From Mesorhizobium sp. M2E.F.Ca.ET.219.01.1.1 (GTDB lineage: Bacteria; Pseudomonadota; Alphaproteobacteria; Rhizobiales; Rhizobiaceae): DNA of 64,000 nucleotides. A program made the translations under genes and the position numbers. The notes beneath the pieces were generated by a model, which searched no databases, was not told where the DNA came from, and saw nothing but the letters and a program-made list of their open reading frames with translations. The stretch covers positions 62,001 to 126,000 of the forward strand of contig NZ_SADT02000005.1 of assembly GCF_004016445.2 (NCBI RefSeq), given 5' to 3'. This document shows, piece by piece, positions 18,204 through 25,575 of this stretch (positions are counted from its first letter, which is position 1; each line of letters starts with the position of its first letter).

Positions 18204-20033
18204 TTACGCCGCGCCCATGACCTTGGCGGCCTTCTCGAAACGCTTGCGCTCGTTCGGGTCGAGATAGAGCTTGCGGAGCCGAATGGTCTTGGGCGTCACC
18301 TCGACCAGCTCGTCGTCCTGGATCCAGGCCAGCGCCCGCTCCAGCGTCATCCGGATCGGCGGCGTCAGCTTCACCGCCTCGTCCTTGCCGGCGGCGCGGA
18401 TGTTGGTGAGCTTCTTGCCCTTGAGCACATTCACTTCGAGGTCGTTGTCGCGGCTATGGATGCCGATGATCATGCCCTGATACACCTTGACGCCCGGATC
18501 GATGATCATCGGGCCGCGGTCTTCCAGGTTCCACATGGCGTAGGCCACCGACTCGCCCTGCTCGTTGGAGATCAAGACGCCATTGGTGCGGCCAGGCAAC
18601 TCGCCCTTGTAAGGCTCATAGGCGAAGAACAGCCGGTTCATCACGGCGGTGCCGCGCGTGTCGGTCAAAAGCTCCGACTGATAGCCGATCAGGCCGCGCG
18701 TCGGCGCATGGAAGACGAGGCGCTGGCGATTGCCGCCGGACGGACGCAGCTCGACCATCTCGGCCTTGCGCTCCGACATTTTCTGCACGACGACGCCGGC
18801 ATGCTCCTCGTCGACGTCGATGACGACTTCCTCGACCGGCTCGAGCAGCTGGCCGTCATCGCCCTTCTGCATGACGACGCGCGGACGCGACACGGCAAGC
18901 TCGAAACCCTCGCGGCGCATCGTCTCGATCAGCACCGCAAGCTGCAATTCGCCGCGGCCGGAGACGAAGAAGGAATCCTTTTCGGCCGATTCCTCGATCT
19001 TCAGCGCGACATTGCCTTCGGCCTCGCGCAGCAGGCGGTCGCGAATGACGCGGCTGGTCACCTTGTCGCCCTCGGTGCCGGCCAGCGGGCTGTCATTGAC
19101 GAGGAAGGACATGGTCACGGTTGGTGGATCGATCGGCTGCGCGTGCAGCGGCTCGTTCACCGCCGGGTCGCAGAACGTGTCGGCGACCGTGCCCTTCGAC
19201 AGGCCGGCGATCGCCACGATGTCGCCCGCCTGGGCCTCGTCGATCGGCTGGCGCTCGAGGCCGCGGAAAGCGAGGATTTTGGAGACGCGGCCGGTCTCGA
19301 TCTGGGTGCCGTCATGGTGCAGCACCTTGACCGCCTGGTTGGCCTTCAGCGTGCCGGACTCGATGCGGCCGGTGATGATGCGACCAAGGAATGGGTTGGC
19401 TTCCAGGATGGTGCCGATCATGCGGAACGGGCCGGGATGGACCGTCGGCGCCGGCACATGCTTGACCACGAGGTCGAACAGCGGGGCCAGGCCCTGGTCC
19501 TTCGGACCTTCGGGATACTCGGAAACCCAGCCGTCGCGGCCCGAGCCGTAGAGGATCGGGAAGTCGAGCTGCTCGTCGGTGGCGTCAAGCGCGGCGAAGA
19601 GGTCGAACACCTCGTTGACCACCTCGACATGGCGGGCGTCCGGACGGTCGATCTTGTTGATGACGACGATCGGACGCAGGCCCACTTTCAGTGCCTTGCC
19701 GACGACGAACTTGGTCTGCGGCATCGGGCCTTCGGCGGCATCGACGAGCACGATCGCCGAATCCACCATCGACAGGATGCGCTCGACCTCGCCGCCGAAA
19801 TCGGCGTGTCCGGGCGTGTCGACGATATTGATGCGGGTGCCGTGCCAGTCGACCGAGGTCGCCTTGGCCAGGATGGTGATGCCGCGCTCTTTTTCGAGGT
19901 CGTTGGAATCCATGGCGCGTTCGGCGACGCGCTGGTTGTCGCGGAAGGCGCCGGACTGTTTCAGAAGCTGGTCGACCAGCGTGGTTTTGCCATGGTCGAC
20001 GTGCGCGATGATCGCGATATTGCGGAGGTTCAT
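18204..20033 (-). CDS. typA: translational GTPase TypA/BipA
   Basis: This 609-residue ribosome-associated GTPase related to EF-G assists 50S assembly and stress or cold adaptation. GTPase motifs are G1 AHVDHGKTTL (10-19), G3 DTPGHADFGGEV and G4 NKIDRPDAR. Domains II, III and V follow (RGELQLAVLIETMRREGFEL; CTHAGV-type region APTRGLIGYQSEL). The C-terminus ends in the conserved basic region RKLYLDPNERKR. No strong ribosome binding site precedes the ATG. A perfect terminator follows the gene. Confidence 0.96.
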   Translation of the reverse strand: MNLRNIAIIAHVDHGKTTLVDQLLKQSGAFRDNQRVAERAMDSNDLEKERGITILAKATSVDWHGTRINIVDTPGHADFGGEVERILSMVDSAIVLVDAAEGPMPQTKFVVGKALKVGLRPIVVINKIDRPDARHVEVVNEVFDLFAALDATDEQLDFPILYGSGRDGWVSEYPEGPKDQGLAPLFDLVVKHVPAPTVHPGPFRMIGTILEANPFLGRIITGRIESGTLKANQAVKVLHHDGTQIETGRVSKILAFRGLERQPIDEAQAGDIVAIAGLSKGTVADTFCDPAVNEPLHAQPIDPPTVTMSFLVNDSPLAGTEGDKVTSRVIRDRLLREAEGNVALKIEESAEKDSFFVSGRGELQLAVLIETMRREGFELAVSRPRVVMQKGDDGQLLEPVEEVVIDVDEEHAGVVVQKMSERKAEMVELRPSGGNRQRLVFHAPTRGLIGYQSELLTDTRGTAVMNRLFFAYEPYKGELPGRTNGVLISNEQGESVAYAMWNLEDRGPMIIDPGVKVYQGMIIGIHSRDNDLEVNVLKGKKLTNIRAAGKDEAVKLTPPIRMTLERALAWIQDDELVEVTPKTIRLRKLYLDPNERKRFEKAAKVMGAA

Positions 20034-20229
20034 TTTTCTGGTCTCGGGAACGTTGCAGGCAGCAGGCTTAAAAAGCGCCGCCTTTTTCGGTTGCGCGGCT
20101 CATACAAGGTTTTTCGCAATTGCGAAAGGGGAGGCCCGACCCCAAATAAATGGTCACTGATTCTTAAACGTCTTGGTGTGAAATGATTCTGTTAACCAAG
20201 GCGGAACCTTTGAGGGGCCGGGCGATTTG

Positions 20230-20517
20230 ATGTTTATGACCGATCAGATGTCCAGATTGCGTCCGGTTTTCGCGTGGGCGGCGCTTGGACTGCTCGTCGC
20301 GGCGGGCGCCGCGCAGTCGGCGGCCGCGCTGAGGCAAGCCGATCCGATCTCGCCGCCCGATGGCCAAACGGCGCAGCAGATGTTCGCCGATGCCCCCGAT
20401 GGCGTCGACCCGATCGTCACCGGCCCGGTCAGCGCTGCCTTCAAGCAGCGCCAGAAGGATGCCAACTGCGACGCTGCGGTTTGGCCGAACATTCCCCGGG
20501 CTTGTTATCCGGATTGA
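20230..20517 (+). CDS. small exported protein with C-terminal Cys pair
   Basis: This 95-residue hypothetical protein has a signal peptide-like N-terminus (about 1-32: basic residues, then AWAALGLLVAAGAAQSAAA) and a mature part ending DANCDAAVWPNIPRACYPD. Two cysteines around the Trp-Pro motif suggest a disulfide in the periplasm. Similar short proteins with CD..xWPxIPxxC endings occur in rhizobia without known function. Several ATG codons lie close together (20230, 20236), so the start is uncertain. It is divergent from typA. Confidence 0.6.
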   Translation: MFMTDQMSRLRPVFAWAALGLLVAAGAAQSAAALRQADPISPPDGQTAQQMFADAPDGVDPIVTGPVSAAFKQRQKDANCDAAVWPNIPRACYPD

Positions 20518-20540
20518 CGCTCCCAATACGGCAAACGTAG

Positions 20541-20712
20541 CGATCCTTCGCGCCCCCCTCTGCCCTACCGGGCATCTCCCCCACTTTGGGGGAGATTGGC
20601 CGTCACGCTTGTTTTCGCCAATCACCGGCGTTGCAAAGGCAGCGAGGCGCCGAAACTGCTGATCTCCCCCCAAGTGGGGGAGATGGCCAGCAGGCCAGAG
20701 GGGGGCGCTGTC
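20541..20712. repeat. inverted intergenic repeat, family A copy 1
   Basis: The left arm (from 20551: CGCCCCCCTCTGCCC) and right arm (to 20707: CCAGAGGGGGGCGC) pair. Each arm also folds on itself: GCCC-TACC-GGGC and ATCTCCCCC..GGGGGAGAT on the left, ATCTCCCCC..GGGGGAGAT and GGCC-AGCA-GGCC on the right. It lies between the small exported protein and the convergent phoD-like gene. Confidence 0.8.
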
Positions 20713-20741
20713 CCGTCAGCCTTGCCAATTTCTCGATCACT

Positions 20742-22316
20742 TCAGGCCGATCGCACCGGATCCAGCGTCACCTTGTAAAGCTCATTATCGTCGCGATCCA
20801 TCAGCCGCACCGTGAGCTGCTCGGTCGCGCCGGAAATATCGACCAGCCCGAAGAACTGCAGGCCGGCCGACGGCGGCAGGTTCTGGCCCTGCTCGGCGGT
20901 CGGCGCCTTGATGAATTTCAGCTCCGGCCCGAAGGTCATGTCGAGGTCGTTGGGGCCGAACGTGCCGGCATGGATGGGGCCGGAGACGAATTCCCAAAAC
21001 GGGTTGAAATCCTGGAACTGCGCCTTGTCGGGGTTGTAGTAATGCGCCGCCGTGTAGTGCACGTCGGCGGTGAGCCACACCGTGTTGGTGATGCCGGCAG
21101 TCTTGATGAAGCGCAGCACATCGGCGAATTCGAGCTCGCGCCCCTTCGGCTTGCCGTTGTCGTTGTTGCTGACGGCCTCGAACCCGACCTTCTTCGCCGC
21201 ATCGTCCCATACGACGAGGCTGAGCGGCATGTCGGCGGCGATGATCTTCCAGGTCGCCTTGGAATTGGCCAGCTCGCGCTTCAGCCACTTCGACTGCTCC
21301 TCGCCGATCATGCGCGACTTCGGCGTCAGCGTTTCATCCAGATTGGCGCCGTTCGGGCCGCGATAGGAGCGCATGTCGAGGAAGAACACGTCGAGCAGCG
21401 GCCCATGCGAGAGCTTGCGGTAGACGCGGCCCGGCTCCGACGGCTCGTAGCGGATGGTGGTCATCTCATGGAACGCGCGCGCGGCCCTGGCCGCCAGCAC
21501 ATGGATCGACTTTTCCTTGTAGCGGTCGTCCTTGCTGAGGTCCTTCGAGTCCGACCAGTTGTTCAGCACCTCGTGGTCGTCCCACTGGTAGAAGGTCGGG
21601 CAAATGGCCGAGAGGGCAAGCACATGCTTGTCCATCATGTTGTATTTCCACTGGTCGCGATATTCGTCCAGCGTCTCGGCGACCTTGCGCTTGCCGTCGA
21701 GCATGACGACGTTCTTCCACTTGCCGCCGCCGGGCAGGTCGACCTCGTCCTTCAAGGCGCCGTCGGCATAGATCGTGTCGCCGGAATGCAGGAAGAAGTC
21801 AGGCGTGTGCTTGGCGATGATCGAATAGGTCTTCATGCCGGTCTCATCGATGCCCCAGCCCTGGCCGGCGGTGTCGCCCGACCAGGCGAAGCGCACGTCG
21901 CGCTTCGACGACGGCGCGGTGCGGAAGCGGCCGACGATCGGCTCGGAGACGGCATTGATGTCGGAAAGATCGGCCGCGACCATGCGGTAGAAGATGTCCT
22001 GGTCGGAGGCGAGATCGGTCAGCAGCCGCTTCGCCGTGTAGTCGCTGGCCGGCGAGGTATCGAGCGCAGCCAGCCTTGTGGCGTTTGCAAAACTTTCGGT
22101 GGTCGACACTTCATACATCACGCGCGCCGGCCGGTCGGTACGCGTCCACACCATGCCGGAGGTGGCGTCGACATCCCCGGACTGCACGCCATGGGTGAAG
22201 GCCGGCCGCTGGCTGGCGCGGGAATAATAGGGCAGCGCCAGACCGGAGGCGCCGACAAGGCCGAAGGCGCTGGCCGAGGTGACGAAAGCGCGGCGGGTGA
22301 GGGAAAGCTTGTTCAT
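20742..22316 (-). CDS. phoD: PhoD-family alkaline phosphatase/phosphodiesterase
   Basis: This 524-residue exported metallophosphoesterase has a twin-arginine-like leader (LTRRAFVTSASAFGLVGA) followed by the PhoD N-terminal domain (about 35-135, FTHGVQSGDVDATSGMVWTR) and the calcium/iron-dependent catalytic domain. Metal-binding motifs include WSGDTAGQGWG, FLHSGDTIYADG, WDDHEVLNNW and WLTADVHYTAAHYY. It releases phosphate from phosphoesters in the periplasm. GGAG lies about 6 nt before the ATG. No Pho box was recognised in the short upstream gap. Confidence 0.92.
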   Translation of the reverse strand: MNKLSLTRRAFVTSASAFGLVGASGLALPYYSRASQRPAFTHGVQSGDVDATSGMVWTRTDRPARVMYEVSTTESFANATRLAALDTSPASDYTAKRLLTDLASDQDIFYRMVAADLSDINAVSEPIVGRFRTAPSSKRDVRFAWSGDTAGQGWGIDETGMKTYSIIAKHTPDFFLHSGDTIYADGALKDEVDLPGGGKWKNVVMLDGKRKVAETLDEYRDQWKYNMMDKHVLALSAICPTFYQWDDHEVLNNWSDSKDLSKDDRYKEKSIHVLAARAARAFHEMTTIRYEPSEPGRVYRKLSHGPLLDVFFLDMRSYRGPNGANLDETLTPKSRMIGEEQSKWLKRELANSKATWKIIAADMPLSLVVWDDAAKKVGFEAVSNNDNGKPKGRELEFADVLRFIKTAGITNTVWLTADVHYTAAHYYNPDKAQFQDFNPFWEFVSGPIHAGTFGPNDLDMTFGPELKFIKAPTAEQGQNLPPSAGLQFFGLVDISGATEQLTVRLMDRDDNELYKVTLDPVRSA

Positions 22317-22410
22317 GGCTGTCTCCGGATGGCATTGAACGGGACCGCCAAGCTCTCGCCTTAATGTTTCAGGCGTGTCTCGGAACCATGAAGTTTTGAT
22401 AACAGTGCAC

Positions 22411-22450
22411 AGCGGAACTGCTGATCTCCCCCCTTGTGGGGGAGATTGGC
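22411..22450. repeat. half copy of family A repeat
   Basis: A single arm, CTGATCTCCCCCCTTGTGGG followed by GGAGATTGGCAG, stands between the phoD-like and MFS genes without its partner. It still forms the ATCTCCCCC/GGGGGAGAT hairpin immediately 3' of the MFS stop codon, where it could act as a terminator. Confidence 0.65.
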
Positions 22451-22453
22451 AGC

Positions 22454-23737
22454 TCAGACCATCTGCGGCTCCGGCTCGAAGGCCGCCCTGCTCGTGTTGA
22501 TCAAGAGCGAGATACAGGCTGCCGCGATGCCCGTCATGCCGGCAATCAGGAAGGCCAGCTCATAATTGCCCTGCAGCTCGCGCATCGTGCCGCCGAAGGC
22601 GGCCGCCGCCGCGGCGCCCACCTGGTGGCCGGCGACGATCCAGCCGAAGACGATCGGCCCGCTGCGGTCGCCGAAGGCCTCGTTGGCGAGCCTGAGCGTC
22701 GGCGGCACGGTGGCGATCCAGTCCAGCCCATAGAGCACGGCGAAGATGATCAGGCTGGTTCCCGAAAAGCCGGAATAGGGCAGGTAGATCAGCGACAGGC
22801 CACGGATGGCATAGTAGACGCCGAGCAGCTTGCGCGGATCGAAGCGGTCGGTGAGCCAGCCGGACAACGTCGTGCCGATCAGGTCGAAGATGCCCATCAG
22901 CGACAGCAGACCGGCCGCCTGGACTTCGGGAATGCCCATGTCGCCGCAGAACGCGATGAGATGGGTGCCGACCAGACCGTTGGTGGTGAAACCGCAGATG
23001 AAGAAGGTGGCGAACAGATACCAGAACACCCTTGTACCGGCGGCGCGGCGCAGCGTGTTCAGCGTATGCGCCAGGAAATTGCCCTGCGATGCGGGCGACA
23101 CCGGCGGCACGTCGTTCGCATCGGCGCCGTAACGCACCTGGCCGATGGAGGCCGGACGCTCGGGCACCAGCAGGAAGACCAGCGGCACGAGAGCAGCGGC
23201 GGCAATGGCGATGGCTATGGCGACCGGCTTCCAACCTCCCGACTGGGCCAGCGAGGCAAGCAGCGGCAGGAACACCAGCAGGCCGGTCGCGCTGGAGGCG
23301 GACATCAACCCCATCACCAGGCCGCGATTGGTCTTGAACCAGCGGTTGACGATTGTTGCGCCGAGCACGGTCGCGACCGCGCCCGAACCGATGCCAGAAA
23401 ACACACCCCACGTGATCAGCAGATGCCACGGCTTGGTCATCAGCAGGCTGAGCGCGGTGGAGCCCGACATGATTATTAGCGCGGCAAGCAGCGTGCGGCG
23501 CAGCCCGATCCGCTCCATCAACGCCGCAGCGAACGGTCCGGTTAGACCATAGAGGAAGATGCCGATCGCGGCAGCCAGCGAGACGATGTCGCGGCGCCAG
23601 CCGAAGCTCTCTTCCAGCGGCAGCATCATGACCGACGGCGCTGAACGAAGCCCTGCTGCGATCAAAAGACAAAGAAAGATGACGGCAACGACAACGAAAG
23701 CGTAGCGCTGGCCAAACGGACGGGATTGAGCTATCAT
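22454..23737 (-). CDS. MFS transporter under TetR control
   Basis: This major facilitator superfamily protein of 427 residues has 12 predicted membrane segments and resembles the oxalate/formate antiporter-like (OFA) or monocarboxylate-type branch. It contains FSGIGSGAVATVLGATIVNRWF and GLVMGLMSASSATGLLVFLP. The start ATG at 23737 directly touches an operator arm and has no clear ribosome binding site; an ATG at 23773 is a weaker alternative. Divergence from a TetR regulator suggests a drug or metabolite exporter induced by its substrate, but the ligand is unknown. Confidence 0.85.
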   Translation of the reverse strand: MIAQSRPFGQRYAFVVVAVIFLCLLIAAGLRSAPSVMMLPLEESFGWRRDIVSLAAAIGIFLYGLTGPFAAALMERIGLRRTLLAALIIMSGSTALSLLMTKPWHLLITWGVFSGIGSGAVATVLGATIVNRWFKTNRGLVMGLMSASSATGLLVFLPLLASLAQSGGWKPVAIAIAIAAAALVPLVFLLVPERPASIGQVRYGADANDVPPVSPASQGNFLAHTLNTLRRAAGTRVFWYLFATFFICGFTTNGLVGTHLIAFCGDMGIPEVQAAGLLSLMGIFDLIGTTLSGWLTDRFDPRKLLGVYYAIRGLSLIYLPYSGFSGTSLIIFAVLYGLDWIATVPPTLRLANEAFGDRSGPIVFGWIVAGHQVGAAAAAAFGGTMRELQGNYELAFLIAGMTGIAAACISLLINTSRAAFEPEPQMV

Positions 23738-23802
23738 GTTACTGACCGGTACGTTGCAATGGGATGGCACCATACATACGTACCGGTCAGTAACATTGTC
23801 AA
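23738..23802. promoter_or_regulatory. TetR operator and divergent promoters
   Basis: GTTACTGACCGGTACGT (23738-23754) and ACGTACCGGTCAGTAAC (23778-23794) form a perfect 17-bp inverted repeat with a 23-bp spacer; each arm contains palindromic ACCGGT. On the minus strand TTGACA (23802-23797) and TATGTA (23778-23773) with an 18-nt spacer make a plausible MFS promoter, whose spacer is filled by the right arm. On the plus strand TTGCAA (23754-23759) and TACGTA (23777-23782) could drive the regulator. One bound repressor would therefore block both genes. Confidence 0.7.
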
Positions 23803-23815
23803 GCGAGTCGTCTGC

Positions 23816-24424
23816 ATGCCATCGGACAAAAAAATTGAAACGTCGTTGAGCGATGCGCCGGCCCCCAGGGCGGCGGACAAGATCCTCGACGTGGCGTTCG
23901 ACCTTTTTTATCGCGAGGGCATACGGGCGATCGGCGTCGACGAGATCGTCAGGCGCGCCGGCGTCACAAAACCCAGCCTCTACCGCACCTTTCCATCCAA
24001 GGATGAGCTCGCCGCCTCCTATCTGCGCAAATATGACCTGGAATTCTGGGAACGCTTCGACGAGGCCGTCGACGCGCATCCGGGCAATCCGCGCGCGCAG
24101 ATCATCGCTTTCCTGACCCGTGTAGGCAAACGCACTCAGAAGCCCGATTACCGCGGCTGCGGCATGACCAACGCTGCGGTGGAATATCCAGAGCGCGGCC
24201 ATCCCGCGCGCATCGTCAGCGAGAACAACAAGCAGGAATTGCGCCGGCGCCTGCACGCCATGGCCGCCGCGATGGGCGCCGCCGATGCCGATACGCTGGG
24301 CGATGGCCTGCTGCTCCTCATCGAAGGCGCCTATATCAGCGGCCAGATTTTCGGCCATGGCGGACCGGCGGCGTCGGTGGCCCGCAACGCCGATCTCCTG
24401 ATCGAAGCCAGCTTGAAGAAATAG
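23816..24424 (+). CDS. TetR/AcrR family transcriptional regulator
   Basis: This 202-residue regulator has an N-terminal helix-turn-helix (about 20-65, with RAGVTKPSLYRTFPSKDEL) and a helical ligand-binding C-terminal domain containing GCGMTNAAVEYPERGHP, a pattern seen in one common TetR subgroup. It most likely represses itself and the divergent MFS gene through the 17-bp inverted repeat. Start 23816 places the helix-turn-helix at the normal distance; an upstream in-frame ATG would read through the operator. Confidence 0.9.
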   Translation: MPSDKKIETSLSDAPAPRAADKILDVAFDLFYREGIRAIGVDEIVRRAGVTKPSLYRTFPSKDELAASYLRKYDLEFWERFDEAVDAHPGNPRAQIIAFLTRVGKRTQKPDYRGCGMTNAAVEYPERGHPARIVSENNKQELRRRLHAMAAAMGAADADTLGDGLLLLIEGAYISGQIFGHGGPAASVARNADLLIEASLKK

Positions 24425-24469
24425 CGGACGGCGTTACGCTTCCGGCAGCTCGAAACGGAGTTGCCGTTG

Positions 24470-25060
24470 ATGCGTGCCCTTCTGATCCCGCTTGCTCTCG
24501 CCGGTTTCTGCCAGGCGGCCCAGGCCGGCGAAATCTCCAGCGCCTACACCGACCTCGACTCCAAGAAGGACTGCGTGACCTACGCGCAGGCCGCGGAAGG
24601 CGATGGCGACTGGGCGAGCCTCGTCTGCTCGGGCTATCGCGGCTACCCGGTGCTGATCGGCTACGATGATGCGCGCGAATCCGTCTATTATGGCTTTCCG
24701 TCCGACGACATGACCGCGGTCTGGGAGAGCTTCACCGCCTTCAACGGCTCCGGCCCGAAGGTGGAATGGCGCATCGAGACCAATGGCGACGTCGCAATCC
24801 CCTTCGCCGCCATCCATCGCCGGTCGGTCAGCAATCCCGAGGACGACAAGAAATCGACCGATGTGCTGGTTGTCGCCAAGGTCGCGCAACCGGAAGACCA
24901 TCAGGGCTGCACCGTCGGCCTGGTTTTGGCCACCGGCAACCCGCAGGCCAACGACCAGGCGCGCAAGCTCGCTGACGAGAAGGCGAAGACCTTCGTCTGC
25001 GGCAAGGACAAGCGCGAAGTGATCGGCGACGTGCCTCCCTTCGGCCGGGTGGATAATTAG
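24470..25060 (+). CDS. exported hypothetical protein with four cysteines
   Basis: This 196-residue protein has a signal peptide (MRALLIPLALAGFCQAAQAG, about 1-20) and a mature domain with four cysteines (KKDCVTY, LVCSGY, QGCTVG, FVCGKD) that could form two disulfides in the periplasm. I do not recognise the family. GGAG lies 9 nt upstream of the ATG. Its stop codon TAG is also the first three bases of a 90-bp direct repeat (25058-25147) found again at 45277-45366. It is probably transcribed alone or from the TetR side. Confidence 0.7.
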   Translation: MRALLIPLALAGFCQAAQAGEISSAYTDLDSKKDCVTYAQAAEGDGDWASLVCSGYRGYPVLIGYDDARESVYYGFPSDDMTAVWESFTAFNGSGPKVEWRIETNGDVAIPFAAIHRRSVSNPEDDKKSTDVLVVAKVAQPEDHQGCTVGLVLATGNPQANDQARKLADEKAKTFVCGKDKREVIGDVPPFGRVDN

Positions 25061-25147
25061 TGGCACTGCACTGGGATTTTGACCGGTCGGCTCGGTTCGC
25101 GTTGGTAGGCGGCATGCTTTGGAGATTGGCCGAAACGCCCATCGCGA
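25058..25147. repeat. 90-bp direct repeat, family E copy 1
   Basis: This segment begins TAGTGGCACTGCACTGGGAT and ends CGAAACGCCCATCGCGA. It aligns without gaps to 45277-45366 with about nine mismatches (about 90 percent identity), mostly transitions. It contains no long inverted arms. It lies directly 3' of a gene, as does the other copy. Confidence 0.75.
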
Positions 25148-25148
25148 T

Positions 25149-25330
25149 CGTCATTCCAGGGCGGAGCAGGAGCGAAGCTCCGTCGCGAAGACCCTGGAAT
25201 CCATGCCGTTTCCTTCGCCAAGGCGTGCAACGGAGCAGAATTCCGCACCGTGGCGGCGCTTCCAAGTCACGGAATGGATTCTATGGTCTGCGCCGCGTCG
25301 CTTCGCTCCTTGCTCCGCCATAGAATGACG
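25149..25330. repeat. inverted intergenic repeat, family F
   Basis: The left arm (25149-25208, CGTCATTCCAGGGCGGAGC, then AGCGAAGC and TGGAATCCATG) pairs imperfectly with the right arm (25268-25330, ending TGCTCCGCCATAGAATGACG). Each arm is itself partly palindromic (CATTCCAGGG..CCCTGGAAT and ATTCTATGG..CCATAGAAT). Elements of this form are common between rhizobial genes. The remaining 208 bp to the next start (25331-25538) hold no feature I can support. Confidence 0.65.
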
Positions 25331-25575
25331 AGGTTGAGGCGGCTTCAACCAATCCCCGGCGCTTGCGCTGATTTCACGGACATGAACGGAAAATCTTGCG
25401 CCAAGAAAACCGGCAATTTTTCAAAATCCCTGTGCTGGGGAACTTCCCGCCAATCATTGGGCCAAGGCCGTGTTGGGTTCCCATTCGCCGGCGTGGCTAG
25501 TAAACCCTTGCGCGGTCGCAAGTTTTCGGGAGGTCCGCTTGTCCAGTTCTGTCAGCGTCGCGAACGACAACGGCC

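Noticed and set aside
24828..25265. Leftward frames starting MGVSANL in both family E repeats (also near 45361)
   Set aside because: The shared peptide is explained by the DNA repeat itself; the frames extend into unrelated sequence and antisense to real genes and have no ribosome binding site.
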